From assembly GCA_027482795.1 (NCBI GenBank), contig JAIXVS010000122.1, positions 1 to 19,552 of the forward strand: a DNA stretch of 19,552 nucleotides, written 5' to 3'. Of this stretch, positions 7,949-15,228 are shown one piece after another. Made by a program: the position numbers and the translations under genes. A model generated the notes under the pieces. The model saw only the letters and a list, made by a program, of their open reading frames with translations, searched no databases and was not told the origin of the DNA. This DNA comes from Rhodobacter sp. Lineage in GTDB: Bacteria > Pseudomonadota > Alphaproteobacteria > Rhodobacterales > Rhodobacteraceae. Positions within the stretch are counted from its first letter, which is position 1. Each line of letters begins with the position of its first letter.

Positions 7949-8707
7949 TTAGCGCGCTTTTGTGATTTTGGGCGCGCAGGCCGCTTCAAATGCCTTGGCC
8001 ACCGCCTCGCCGCCGTGGCTTTGGGCAAGGCGCATTAGGGCAAAGCGGATGCGGGCAATTTCGGCATAGTAGGACACATAGGCCGCGTTGATCGCCGCCC
8101 CCGATGCTGCGCCTAACACTGGCACTGTTTGCGCGGCCAGCTTTTGCCCCAGCACCAGTGCCAGACGCGGGGCGACAGTGGCGATGATTTTGTGCACTGC
8201 AGGCCCCGTCAGCGCAAGGCGCGCGGATAGAAAGGCCGTGTTCATCCCATCATCTTGGCGCAGCGGGCTCGCATCGGAAAACACCTCTAGGCAGGCGGCG
8301 CGGATACCATCGCTATCGGGATCAAAGCCAGCGCTGCGCGCCTCGGCCCGGATGGCATGAAGAAAAACGGTGATGGTTACCGGCAATTCCATAAGCGAGC
8401 TGGCAAGCCCGCCCGCCCCGCCAGCAGCGCCCGTGGCCATGGCCGCCGCCATCACCCCGCTACGGCCAAGTTGGGGGCCTTTTTCGGTATGCCCAGCTAT
8501 GACATGCGCCCGCGTCAGGGCCGCAACAATCGCCCTTTCGATCTGCGCGCGAAACTGCGGCGGTAAGCTGTTCATCTGCGTTTCCAGCGTACCGCCAAAG
8601 CGCTGCATGACCGTAATGATTGGGCCGTTCGCGCGCCGATAGGCACGGGCCAAATCGGCAATCTCGTGGTTAAGGTCGGTTTTTGGGGCGGTGGGAAGGT
8701 TGCTCAT
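7949..8707 (-). CDS. EcsC family protein
   Basis: A 252-residue member of the EcsC family, named after a gene linked to the Bacillus ecs ABC transporter locus; its biochemical role is unknown. Matching features are the long Ala-rich helices, the central glycine/alanine run GAAGGAGGLASSLMELPVTI at about 93-112 and the following VFLHAIRAEARSAGFDPDS. A second small-residue stretch is VPVLGAASGAAINAAYVSYY near 200-220, and a closing basic tail KITKAR. The two hydrophobic glycine-rich stretches could associate with a membrane. No signal peptide is visible. The start ATG at 8707 has only a weak GCGGG upstream. It lies 51 bp downstream of slyX on the same strand, so the two may be co-transcribed. 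Family assignment is from overall pattern, not from a catalytic motif. Confidence 0.8.
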   Translation of the reverse strand: MSNLPTAPKTDLNHEIADLARAYRRANGPIITVMQRFGGTLETQMNSLPPQFRAQIERAIVAALTRAHVIAGHTEKGPQLGRSGVMAAAMATGAAGGAGGLASSLMELPVTITVFLHAIRAEARSAGFDPDSDGIRAACLEVFSDASPLRQDDGMNTAFLSARLALTGPAVHKIIATVAPRLALVLGQKLAAQTVPVLGAASGAAINAAYVSYYAEIARIRFALMRLAQSHGGEAVAKAFEAACAPKITKAR

Positions 8708-8758
8708 GCCCGCAATGTGGCCCCTATGGCACCCGCATACAAGGCGCAGTTGGCAAAA

Positions 8759-8959
8759 TTACCAATGCGGGGGGCGCACATTGGCGGCGGGCGCGTCAAG
8801 CCCGCCCTCTTCGCGCTGCGCCTCGCGTAGGGCAAGCATTTCGGTGAGCCGTGTCAGGCGGTCAATCTCGCGCGCCTGCGCAGCGACAATGTCCGATAAA
8901 TCATCGACCGCGCGGATCAGATGCGCAATGCGTTCCTCTAGTGCAGTGATATTGGTCAT
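8759..8959 (-). CDS. slyX: SlyX family protein
   Basis: A 66-residue coiled-coil protein of unknown function. SlyX proteins are short, begin with a heptad helix and usually end in PPHY. Here the sequence runs MTNITALEERIAHLIRAVDD, then LSDIVAAQAREIDRLTRL, with clear hydrophobic heptads, and ends NVRPPHW, a Trp in place of the usual Tyr. I chose the ATG at 8959 because family members start just before this helix. An in-frame ATG at 8992 would add MGSGGASSGAR, which looks like untranslated leader read through. It diverges from hisS across 72 bp and is followed by ecsC. Confidence 0.8.
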   Translation of the reverse strand: MTNITALEERIAHLIRAVDDLSDIVAAQAREIDRLTRLTEMLALREAQREEGGLDAPAANVRPPHW

Positions 8960-8973
8960 ACGCGCCCCGCTAC

Positions 8974-9002
8974 TTGCCCCGCCGCTGCCCATCCGCTACA
9001 GC
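8974..9002 (+). promoter_or_regulatory. Putative promoter of the hisS-hisZ-hisG cluster
   Basis: TTGCCC (8974-8979), a 17-nt C-rich spacer and TACAGC (8997-9002) lie 29 bp before hisS, implying a leader of about 23 nt. The -35 half agrees with the other TTGC-type promoters here; the -10 is poor. No T-box or His-leader peptide is visible in the short gap. Confidence 0.45.
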
Positions 9003-9031
9003 AGGTTGCAGAAAAACCAAAGGGTAAAGCC

Positions 9032-10555
9032 ATGTCTGACGGCAAAAAACCAAAGGCCGAACGCCGCCCGCGCGCAGAAACCCCGCGCGGATTTCGCGAT
9101 TACTTTGGCGCGGAAGTCACCGCGCGCCGCGATATGCTGGCGGCAATTACGGCAGTGTATCATCGCTATGGCTTTGACCCGTTGGAAACCAGCGCGGTGG
9201 AAACGGTAGAAGCCTTGGGCAAGTTTCTGCCCGATGTGGACAGGCCCAATGAAGGCGTTTTTGGCTGGCAGGAAAATGAAGGCGAGGGCGATCAGGCGGG
9301 CGGCGATTGGTTGGCCCTGCGCTATGATCTGACCGCGCCCTTGGCCCGCGTGGCGGCCCAATACCGCAACGATCTGCCCACCCCCTACCGCCGCTATGCC
9401 TTTGGCCCTGTTTGGCGCAATGAAAAACCAGGGCCAGGGCGGTTTCGCCAGTTTTATCAATGCGATGCCGATACGGTGGGGGCGGCGAGCGTGGCCGCTG
9501 ACGCCGAGATTTGCGCCATGCTGGCCGATGCCCTAGAGGCTGCGGGGATTGAGCGCGGCGATTATGTGATAAAGGTGAACAATCGTAAAGTATTGGACGG
9601 TATCATGGAGTGTGTTGGCCTCCTTGATCCAGAAAACCTTGATTTCAAAGCTCACGAGCGTGGAATCGCCGTACGCGCAATCGACAAAATTGATCGCCTC
9701 GGTCAATCTGGCGTCGAACAATTGCTTACCACGGGTCGGAAAGACGAGTCAGGGGATTTTACTAGTGGCGCAGGCTTAGAATACGTGCAGGCGTTGTGGG
9801 TGACCACAGTTCTAATGCAACGTCTTGAAAATAATGCTGCAACCATCGCTGGATTGAGATCACATCTTGCGAAGTCCCCACGGGGCATGGAAGGCATAAA
9901 CGAACTGGAAGAAATCGCCGCTCTACTCTCAGCCCAAGGCTACGGCCCTGACCGCATTATCCTTGATCCAGGCGTCGTTCGCGGGCTTGGCTATTACACT
10001 GGCCCCGTTTACGAGGCCGAGTTGACCTTTGAAATCCTTGATGAAAAGGGCCGCAAGCGGCAGTTTGGCTCGGTCGCAGGCGGTGGGCGGTATGACGATT
10101 TGGTCAAGCGCTTTACAGGCCAAGCCGTGCCTGCCACGGGTGTGTCCATAGGCGTGGATCGCCTGCTTGCGGCGCTGGCGGCCAAGGGGCGGGGCGCTAA
10201 GGACAGCGCGGGGCCTGTTGTGGTCACTGTGATGGACCGCGACCGCATGGCCGATTATATGGCCATGGTCGGCGATTTGCGTGCCGCAGGTATCCGCGCC
10301 GAAGTTTACTTTGGCAACCCCAAGCAATTTGGCAACCAACTGAAATACGCCGACAAGCGCGCCAGCCCCATTGCAGTTATCCAAGGCGGGGACGAAGCGG
10401 CAAAGGGAACGGTCGTTCTGAAAGACCTGATCCTGGGATCGCAAATCGCCCAAAACGCCACGCTAGAAGAATGGAAAGACCGCCCCGCGCAGGTGGAAGT
10501 GCCGCGCGGCGATCTGGTGGCTGCGGTGCAAAAGATGCTTGGCGGCGGGAAGTAA
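9032..10555 (+). CDS. hisS: Histidine-tRNA ligase
   Basis: Charges tRNA-His in the cytoplasm; a class II aminoacyl-tRNA synthetase. The 507-residue protein shows TPRGFRDYFGAEVTARRDML at the N-terminus, RYDLTAPLARVAAQY, and motif 2 with YRRYAFGPVWRNEKPGPGRF then RQFYQCDADTVG. The histidine-binding RGLGYYTGPVYEAEL, the FGSVAGGGRYDDLV loop and motif 3 GVSIGVDRLLAAL follow. The anticodon-binding domain fills the last 110 residues or so (MDRDRMADYMAMVGDLRAAG, GGDEAAKGTVVLKDL). The ATG follows AAAGGGTAAAGCC. The reading frame is intact. However, bases from about 9570 to 9990 (residues about 180-320) have lower GC and codons rare elsewhere in the window, suggesting a recombined segment. hisZ follows after 7 bp, so they are probably one transcript. 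Confidence 0.97.
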   Translation: MSDGKKPKAERRPRAETPRGFRDYFGAEVTARRDMLAAITAVYHRYGFDPLETSAVETVEALGKFLPDVDRPNEGVFGWQENEGEGDQAGGDWLALRYDLTAPLARVAAQYRNDLPTPYRRYAFGPVWRNEKPGPGRFRQFYQCDADTVGAASVAADAEICAMLADALEAAGIERGDYVIKVNNRKVLDGIMECVGLLDPENLDFKAHERGIAVRAIDKIDRLGQSGVEQLLTTGRKDESGDFTSGAGLEYVQALWVTTVLMQRLENNAATIAGLRSHLAKSPRGMEGINELEEIAALLSAQGYGPDRIILDPGVVRGLGYYTGPVYEAELTFEILDEKGRKRQFGSVAGGGRYDDLVKRFTGQAVPATGVSIGVDRLLAALAAKGRGAKDSAGPVVVTVMDRDRMADYMAMVGDLRAAGIRAEVYFGNPKQFGNQLKYADKRASPIAVIQGGDEAAKGTVVLKDLILGSQIAQNATLEEWKDRPAQVEVPRGDLVAAVQKMLGGGK

Positions 10556-10562
10556 CGGGCGC

Positions 10563-11675
10563 ATGGTATCCAAATCGGCAATTCGCAGTGAAGCTGACCG
10601 CTTGTTCACAATGTTTCAGGCGGCGGGCGCTGTGCCTGTGGATGCAGATATTCTTTTGCCTGCCGAAACGCTGCTAGACCTTTATGGCGAAGACATTCGC
10701 GCGCGTGCCTATGTCACCCACGACCCTGTGCGCGGCGAAATGATGCTGCGCCCCGATTTCACGGTTCCCGTGGTGCAGGCTCATATGCGGGGCGGGGCCG
10801 ATCCTGCGCGCTATTGCTATATGGGCGAGGTGTTTCGCGCCCAAGATCATGTGACCGATGCCAGCGGCGCGCGCCCGCCCGAATATCTGCAAGTTGGGTT
10901 CGAGGTGTTCGATCGCACCGCGCCCGAGGCCGCCGATGCCGAGGTTTTTGCCCTAATTGCGGGCGCGCTGGCGGGCCTGCCGTTGCGCGCCGTGACGGGG
11001 GATATGGGCATTTTGCTGGCGGCCGTGCGGGGTCTTACCACAACTCCCGCCCGCAAAGCTGCGCTTTTGCGCCATATCTGGCGACCGCAGCGTTTTCTGG
11101 CGCTGCTGAACCGATTTTCGGGTCGCAGCCCCGTATCAGCAACCCGCGGCGCGCTGTTGCAGCGCCTGTCTGATGGCGACATCGCCGCCCAAATTGCCAA
11201 CGCCGCCCCCATGATCGGCCTGCGCAGCGAGGGTGAGATTGCCGCGCGCGCACATGCCCTGCTGGAAGATGCCAAAGCGCCACCTATCCCCGCAGGCGAG
11301 GCCGATTTGCTGACCGCACTTTTGTCGCTGGCCGCCCCTAGCGATGACGCGTTGAGCCAGTTGCAAACCATGGCCACTCAGATGCCCAGCCTAACGGCGG
11401 CAACCCACCGCTTCGCCCAGCGCCTTGACGCCCTGCGCGCGCGCGGCGTGGATACGGCCAGCCTGCCCTTTGAGGCAAGCCTTGGCCGCGCCTCGATGGA
11501 ATATTATGACGGGTTTGTGTTTGCCTTTACGGGTGCGGCGCACTTGCCGCCCTATGCCAGCGGCGGGCGCTATGATGCATTGACCCAAGTTTTGGGCGGC
11601 GGGCGGTCTATCCCTGCGGTGGGCGGCGTGATCCGCCCGCATTTGGTGGCCGCCTTGCGGGGGGCCTTAGCATGA
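10563..11675 (+). CDS. hisZ: ATP phosphoribosyltransferase regulatory subunit
   Basis: HisZ is a catalytically inactive paralogue of histidyl-tRNA synthetase that binds short-form HisG and makes it active and histidine-sensitive. The 370-residue protein has the aaRS-like core: YGEDIRARAYVTHDPVRGEM, MLRPDFTVPVVQAHM, RYCYMGEVFRAQ, EYLQVGFEVFD, then LGRASMEYYDGFVFAF and ASGGRYDALTQVLGGGRSIPAVGGV. It lacks the HisS C-terminal anticodon-binding domain, which distinguishes it from a second hisS. I start at the ATG at 10563 (MVSKSAIRSEADRLF); the in-frame ATG at 10539 lies inside hisS. The stop overlaps the hisG start as ATGA, indicating translational coupling of the two subunits. Confidence 0.94.
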   Translation: MVSKSAIRSEADRLFTMFQAAGAVPVDADILLPAETLLDLYGEDIRARAYVTHDPVRGEMMLRPDFTVPVVQAHMRGGADPARYCYMGEVFRAQDHVTDASGARPPEYLQVGFEVFDRTAPEAADAEVFALIAGALAGLPLRAVTGDMGILLAAVRGLTTTPARKAALLRHIWRPQRFLALLNRFSGRSPVSATRGALLQRLSDGDIAAQIANAAPMIGLRSEGEIAARAHALLEDAKAPPIPAGEADLLTALLSLAAPSDDALSQLQTMATQMPSLTAATHRFAQRLDALRARGVDTASLPFEASLGRASMEYYDGFVFAFTGAAHLPPYASGGRYDALTQVLGGGRSIPAVGGVIRPHLVAALRGALA

Positions 11676-12367
11676 CCAAATCCTTGAAAATTGGGGTTCC
11701 GTCCAAGGGGCGGTTGATGGAGCAGACCTTTGATTGGTTCGGCGCGCGCGGGCTTGCCATGCGCCAATCTGGCGAGGCGCGCGAATATGCGGGCAGGGTT
11801 GAGGGCATGGATGGGTTAGAACTCGTCCTGCTGTCCGCTGGCGAAATCCCGCGCGAATTGGCCGCAGGGCGCATCCATTTGGGTGTGACGGGCAGCGATT
11901 TGCTGCGCGACAAGCTGGCCGATTGGCAGATGCAGGCGCAGGAACTGGCCGAAATGGGCTTTGGCCATGCAGACCTGATCTTGGCCGTGCCCGCCGTGTG
12001 GATTGATGTGGAAACGATTGATGATCTGGATGCAACCGCAGCCGCCTTTCGCGCCGCCCACGGGTTCCGTTTGCGCATTGCGACCAAATACCACAGGCTG
12101 GTGCGAGATTATCTGACGGCGCAAGGCGTGGCCGATTATCAACTGGTTGACAGTCAGGGGGCCACCGAAGGCACGGTCAAAAACGGCACTGCCGAGGCGA
12201 TTGCCGATATAACGTCATCGGGCGAGACACTGCGTGCCAACCACCTAAAGGTGCTGCAAGACGCGGTGATCCACCAAAGCCAAGCCACGCTTTACGCCAG
12301 CCTGCGCGCGGATTGGTCGGGGCTGGAAGATGCGCGCGCGGCGCTGCTGGCTAAGCTAGGGCTTTAG
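11672..12367 (+). CDS. hisG: ATP phosphoribosyltransferase catalytic subunit, short form
   Basis: HisG condenses ATP with PRPP, the first committed step of histidine synthesis. At 231 residues this is the short form, which lacks the C-terminal regulatory domain and needs HisZ, encoded immediately upstream with a 4-bp ATGA overlap. Family motifs are IGVPSKGRLMEQT at the N-terminus, LGVTGSDLLRDKL, ELAEMGFGHADLILAVP, RIATKYHRLVRDYL and the PRPP-loop region GTAEAIADITSSGETLRANH. The frame ends at TAG 12365-12367, overlapping the stop of the convergent DUF1489 gene by 4 bp. The other his genes are not in the window, so the pathway is split on this chromosome. Confidence 0.96.
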   Translation: MTKSLKIGVPSKGRLMEQTFDWFGARGLAMRQSGEAREYAGRVEGMDGLELVLLSAGEIPRELAAGRIHLGVTGSDLLRDKLADWQMQAQELAEMGFGHADLILAVPAVWIDVETIDDLDATAAAFRAAHGFRLRIATKYHRLVRDYLTAQGVADYQLVDSQGATEGTVKNGTAEAIADITSSGETLRANHLKVLQDAVIHQSQATLYASLRADWSGLEDARAALLAKLGL

Positions 12368-12792
12368 CGCAGGCCCATTTCGGCCAAGGCGCGGGCCAAT
12401 TCCTGCGGCAAGGGTGCCTCAGCCGCGCGGCCCCGCGGCAGATCGGGCGGGCTGTCTTTCGCCTCTAGATAGCGCCAGCCCTGAAAGGCGCGGCGAGGGG
12501 CGGGATGGGTGCGGATGATCTGCGCATTCAGAACAAAGGCGCAGCGCGAAATGCCATCGGCCCCTTGCACGGGGGCGAAATCCAAAATCTCTTGCCGCGC
12601 CAAAACCTCGCCCTTAATCACCCAATACAGGCTACCGCCGCCCAAAATATCAGCGTCGCGCTTGGGGTACATGCGCGTGATGTGCTGCGCGGTGCCTTTG
12701 GCCCAATAGGGGGCGTTTTGGCGCTGCCATGCCTCTAGGTCTTCAACAGAACTGGCCCCGACACACAGCTTAATGATATTCAAATGCGCCAC
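12364..12792 (-). CDS. DUF1489 family protein, GTG start
   Basis: A 142-residue hypothetical of the DUF1489 family, found mainly in alphaproteobacteria; function unknown. The N-terminus AHLNIIKLCVGASSVEDLEA and the body WQRQNAPYWAKGTAQHITRM, then YPKRDADILGGGSLYWVIKG, are typical. A later FAPVQGADGISRCAFVLNAQ and RRAFQGWRYLEAKDSPPDLP fit too. The start is GTG at 12792: it is preceded by AAGGGGG at 4 nt spacing and gives the family N-terminus, while an upstream in-frame ATG at 12915 would run through the nrdJ promoter region. The stop codon overlaps the hisG stop. The Trp-rich, basic content resembles small nucleic-acid-associated proteins, but that is only an impression. Confidence 0.82.
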   Translation of the reverse strand: MAHLNIIKLCVGASSVEDLEAWQRQNAPYWAKGTAQHITRMYPKRDADILGGGSLYWVIKGEVLARQEILDFAPVQGADGISRCAFVLNAQIIRTHPAPRRAFQGWRYLEAKDSPPDLPRGRAAEAPLPQELARALAEMGLR

Positions 12793-12815
12793 GATTCCCC
12801 CTTTGGCTGGCGCTG

Positions 12816-12843
12816 AACATAACCTGATTTGCTGCGGCAACAA
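12816..12843 (-). promoter_or_regulatory. Possible promoter of the DUF1489 gene
   Basis: On minus, TTGTTG (12843-12838), a 16-nt spacer and TATGTT (12821-12816) lie about 24 bp before the GTG start. It is back-to-back with the nrdJ promoter in the 147-bp divergent gap. Confidence 0.4.
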
Positions 12844-12855
12844 GGGCGCGTCTTT

Positions 12856-12887
12856 CGCTTGCCCACGGGCAAAGCAAGCGTTATCTT
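12856..12887 (+). promoter_or_regulatory. Putative nrdJ promoter overlaid by nested inverted repeats
   Basis: TTGCCC (12859-12864), a 17-nt spacer and TATCTT (12882-12887) place a start near 12894, leaving a leader of about 46 nt. Two inverted repeats share the -35: CGCTTGC (12856-12862) with GCAAGCG (12874-12880), and TTGCCC (12859-12864) with GGGCAA (12867-12872). GCAAG (12874-12878) can also pair with CTTGC (12885-12889) across the -10. They could be an operator. No protein is identified, and no clear NrdR box is seen. Confidence 0.5.
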
Positions 12888-12939
12888 GCGTCTCTGCCTG
12901 CTGCCGCCACCACATCTTTGTTCTGTCTTAGGGGGGATT

Positions 12940-15213
12940 ATGTCCAGCTTTTCCGCGCCAATTGCTGCCCAAATTTGGGATATGAAATACCGCCTAAAGG
13001 ATGCCAGCGGCGCGGCTATCGATGCCACAGTGCAAGACACATGGCGGCGCGTGGCGCGGGATTTGGCATCGGTGGAACAAGACCCCGCTGCGTGGGAGGA
13101 TAAGTTTTACGCAGCCCTTGAAGGGTTTAAATACCTGCCCGCAGGCCGCATTATTGCAGGAGCGGGCACGGGGCGGTCGGTGACGCTGTTCAACTGCTTT
13201 GTCATGGGCACGATCCCCGACAGTATGGGCGGCATTTTCGACGCGCTGCGCGAGGCGGCGCTGACCATGCAGCAGGGCGGCGGCATTGGCTATGATTTTT
13301 CCACGATCCGCCCGCGCGGGGCCGCAGTTATGGGCGTGGCCGCCGATGCCTCTGGCCCCTTGTCATTCATGGATGTGTGGGATGCGATGTGCCGCACGAT
13401 TATGTCGGCGGGGTCGCGGCGCGGGGCGATGATGGCCACGCTGCGCTGCGATCACCCCGATATCGAAGCGTTTATCGAGGCGAAACGCGACCCCGCCCGC
13501 CTGCGGATGTTCAACCTTTCTGTACTGGTGACAGACCCGTTTATGGATGCGGTAAAGGCCGATGGCCCATGGGATTTAACCCATGGCGGGCGCGTTTACC
13601 AAACCGTGCAAGCGCGCGATTTGTGGAACAAGATCATGCGCAACACCTATGATTTTGCCGAACCTGGCGTGATTTTCATCGACCGCATCAATGCGGCGAA
13701 TAACCTGAATTACGTCGAAACCATCGCGGCCACCAACCCCTGCGGCGAGCAGCCCTTGCCGCCCTATGGGGCCTGCCTTTTGGGCAGCATCAATTTGGCC
13801 GTGCTGGTCAAGGATGCTTTTACCCCAGCCGCGCAGATGGACACAGCCGCCTTGGACGATTTGGTGCGCACCGCCGTGCGGATGATGGATAACGTCGTTG
13901 ATGCCAGCCGCTTTCCCTTGCCGCAGCAGGCGGCCGAGGCGCAGGCGAAACGCCGCATTGGCCTTGGCGTGACGGGTCTGGCCGATGCCCTTCTGATGCT
14001 GGGCCTGCGCTATGGCAGCGATGACGCCGCCCGCCAGTGCGACGATTGGATGCACGCCATCGCCCGCAGCGCCTACTTGGCATCGGTTGATTTGGCGCGC
14101 GAAAAGGGGGCCTTCCCACTGTTTGACGCGGAAAAATATCTGGCATCGGGAACGATGCGGGGGATGGACGCGGATGTGCGGCAGGACATCGCCGCCCATG
14201 GCATACGTAATGCCTTGCTGACATCTATCGCGCCCACTGGCACAATTTCGCTCTATGCAGGCAATGTCTCTTCGGGCATCGAACCCGTATTCGCCTATGC
14301 CTATACCCGCAAAGTGCTACAAAAGGATGGCAGCCGCACCGAGGAAGAGGTCGTCGATTACGCCGTTGCCAAATGGCGCGAGATGCACGGCGATGCCGCC
14401 CTGCCCGATTACTTCGTCAACGCCCAAACCTTGCCGCCATTAGACCATGTGAAAATGCAGGCAGCCGCGCAAAAATGGATCGACAGTTCGATTTCCAAAA
14501 CCATCAACTGCCCCGAAGACATCAGCTTTGACGATTTTGCCGAGGTGTACATGGCCGCGTGGGATACGGGCTGCAAAGGCTGCACCACCTACCGCCCCAA
14601 TGCGGTGACAGGATCGGTGTTGACAGTATCCGACAGCAAACCCGTGGCCACCACCACGCCCGAAACGACGCCGCCAATGGGCGAAGTGGTGTATCTATCC
14701 GAACCGCTGGAACGCCCCGCCGCGCTGGAAGGCAGCACGTATAAGGTGAAATGGCCCATCAGCGAACACGCCCTATACATCACCATCAACGACACGGTCA
14801 TCGCAGGCCACCGCCGCCCGTTTGAGGTGTTTATCAACTCAAAAAACATGGAACATTTCGCGTGGACCGTGGCACTGACGCGGATGATCTCCGCCGTGTT
14901 CCGCCGTGGCGGGGATGTGTCTTTTGTGGTCGAGGAACTCAAAGCCGTTTTCGACCCGCGCGGCGGGGCTTGGGTGAACGGGGCCTATATCCCGTCGATA
15001 CTAGCCGCGATTGGCGGGGTCATTGAACAGCACCTCGTCGCGATCGGCTTTATCGCAGGCGAAGGGCTGGGCCTGAAATCTGACCCAAAGGCGCAGGCGG
15101 TGGCGGTTGGTGACGGGCCAAGGGCCAGCTGCGATAGCTGCGGATCGTTTGATTTGCGGATGGTGGAAGGGTGCATGACCTGTGGGAGTTGTGGGAATTC
15201 GAAGTGTGGGTAA
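12940..15213 (+). CDS. nrdJ: Class II (adenosylcobalamin-dependent) ribonucleotide reductase
   Basis: Reduces ribonucleotides to deoxyribonucleotides using a radical made from coenzyme B12, so it works with or without oxygen. The 757-residue single chain has the redox cysteine C86 (LFNCFVMG) and MQQGGGIGYDFSTIRPRGA. The radical-relay triad N266-C268-E270 sits in TNPCGEQPLPPYGACLLGSI. Next come SIAPTGTISLYAGNVSSGIE and GCKGCTTYRPN (C545, C548). A C-terminal cysteine cluster (C731xxC734, C745xxC748xxC751, C756) probably relays electrons or binds zinc. No R2 (nrdB) gene is adjacent, as expected for class II. The ATG at 12940 follows AGGGGGG at 3 nt; an in-frame ATG at 12829 was rejected because it precedes the promoter. 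It is convergent with purU, 9 bp apart. The short leader excludes a full cobalamin riboswitch. Confidence 0.96.
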   Translation: MSSFSAPIAAQIWDMKYRLKDASGAAIDATVQDTWRRVARDLASVEQDPAAWEDKFYAALEGFKYLPAGRIIAGAGTGRSVTLFNCFVMGTIPDSMGGIFDALREAALTMQQGGGIGYDFSTIRPRGAAVMGVAADASGPLSFMDVWDAMCRTIMSAGSRRGAMMATLRCDHPDIEAFIEAKRDPARLRMFNLSVLVTDPFMDAVKADGPWDLTHGGRVYQTVQARDLWNKIMRNTYDFAEPGVIFIDRINAANNLNYVETIAATNPCGEQPLPPYGACLLGSINLAVLVKDAFTPAAQMDTAALDDLVRTAVRMMDNVVDASRFPLPQQAAEAQAKRRIGLGVTGLADALLMLGLRYGSDDAARQCDDWMHAIARSAYLASVDLAREKGAFPLFDAEKYLASGTMRGMDADVRQDIAAHGIRNALLTSIAPTGTISLYAGNVSSGIEPVFAYAYTRKVLQKDGSRTEEEVVDYAVAKWREMHGDAALPDYFVNAQTLPPLDHVKMQAAAQKWIDSSISKTINCPEDISFDDFAEVYMAAWDTGCKGCTTYRPNAVTGSVLTVSDSKPVATTTPETTPPMGEVVYLSEPLERPAALEGSTYKVKWPISEHALYITINDTVIAGHRRPFEVFINSKNMEHFAWTVALTRMISAVFRRGGDVSFVVEELKAVFDPRGGAWVNGAYIPSILAAIGGVIEQHLVAIGFIAGEGLGLKSDPKAQAVAVGDGPRASCDSCGSFDLRMVEGCMTCGSCGNSKCG

Positions 15214-15228
15214 GGGTGGCCCCTACCC
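15208..15228. terminator. Possible small hairpin between convergent nrdJ and purU
   Basis: GGGTA/TACCC and GGG/CCC pair around TGG with one A-C mismatch, spanning both stop codons. There is no T-run on either side, so it is at best a weak terminator. Confidence 0.3.

Noticed and set aside
8960..8992. Longer SlyX starting at 8992
   Set aside because: The extra MGSGGASSGAR has no family counterpart and lies in the hisS promoter region.
12910..12930. NrdR box upstream of nrdJ
   Set aside because: CACATCTTTGTTC resembles half of an NrdR-type site but lacks the dyad and a second box at regular spacing.
12793..12939. Cobalamin riboswitch upstream of the B12-dependent reductase
   Set aside because: No B12-box-like GCCACTG motif and only 147 bp in total between divergent genes, with a promoter close to nrdJ; there is no space for the roughly 200-nt fold.
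12829..12939. 37-residue N-terminal extension of NrdJ from an upstream ATG
   Set aside because: It would place the start inside the promoter region; ATG 12940 has a strong AGGGGGG site and gives the family N-terminus.
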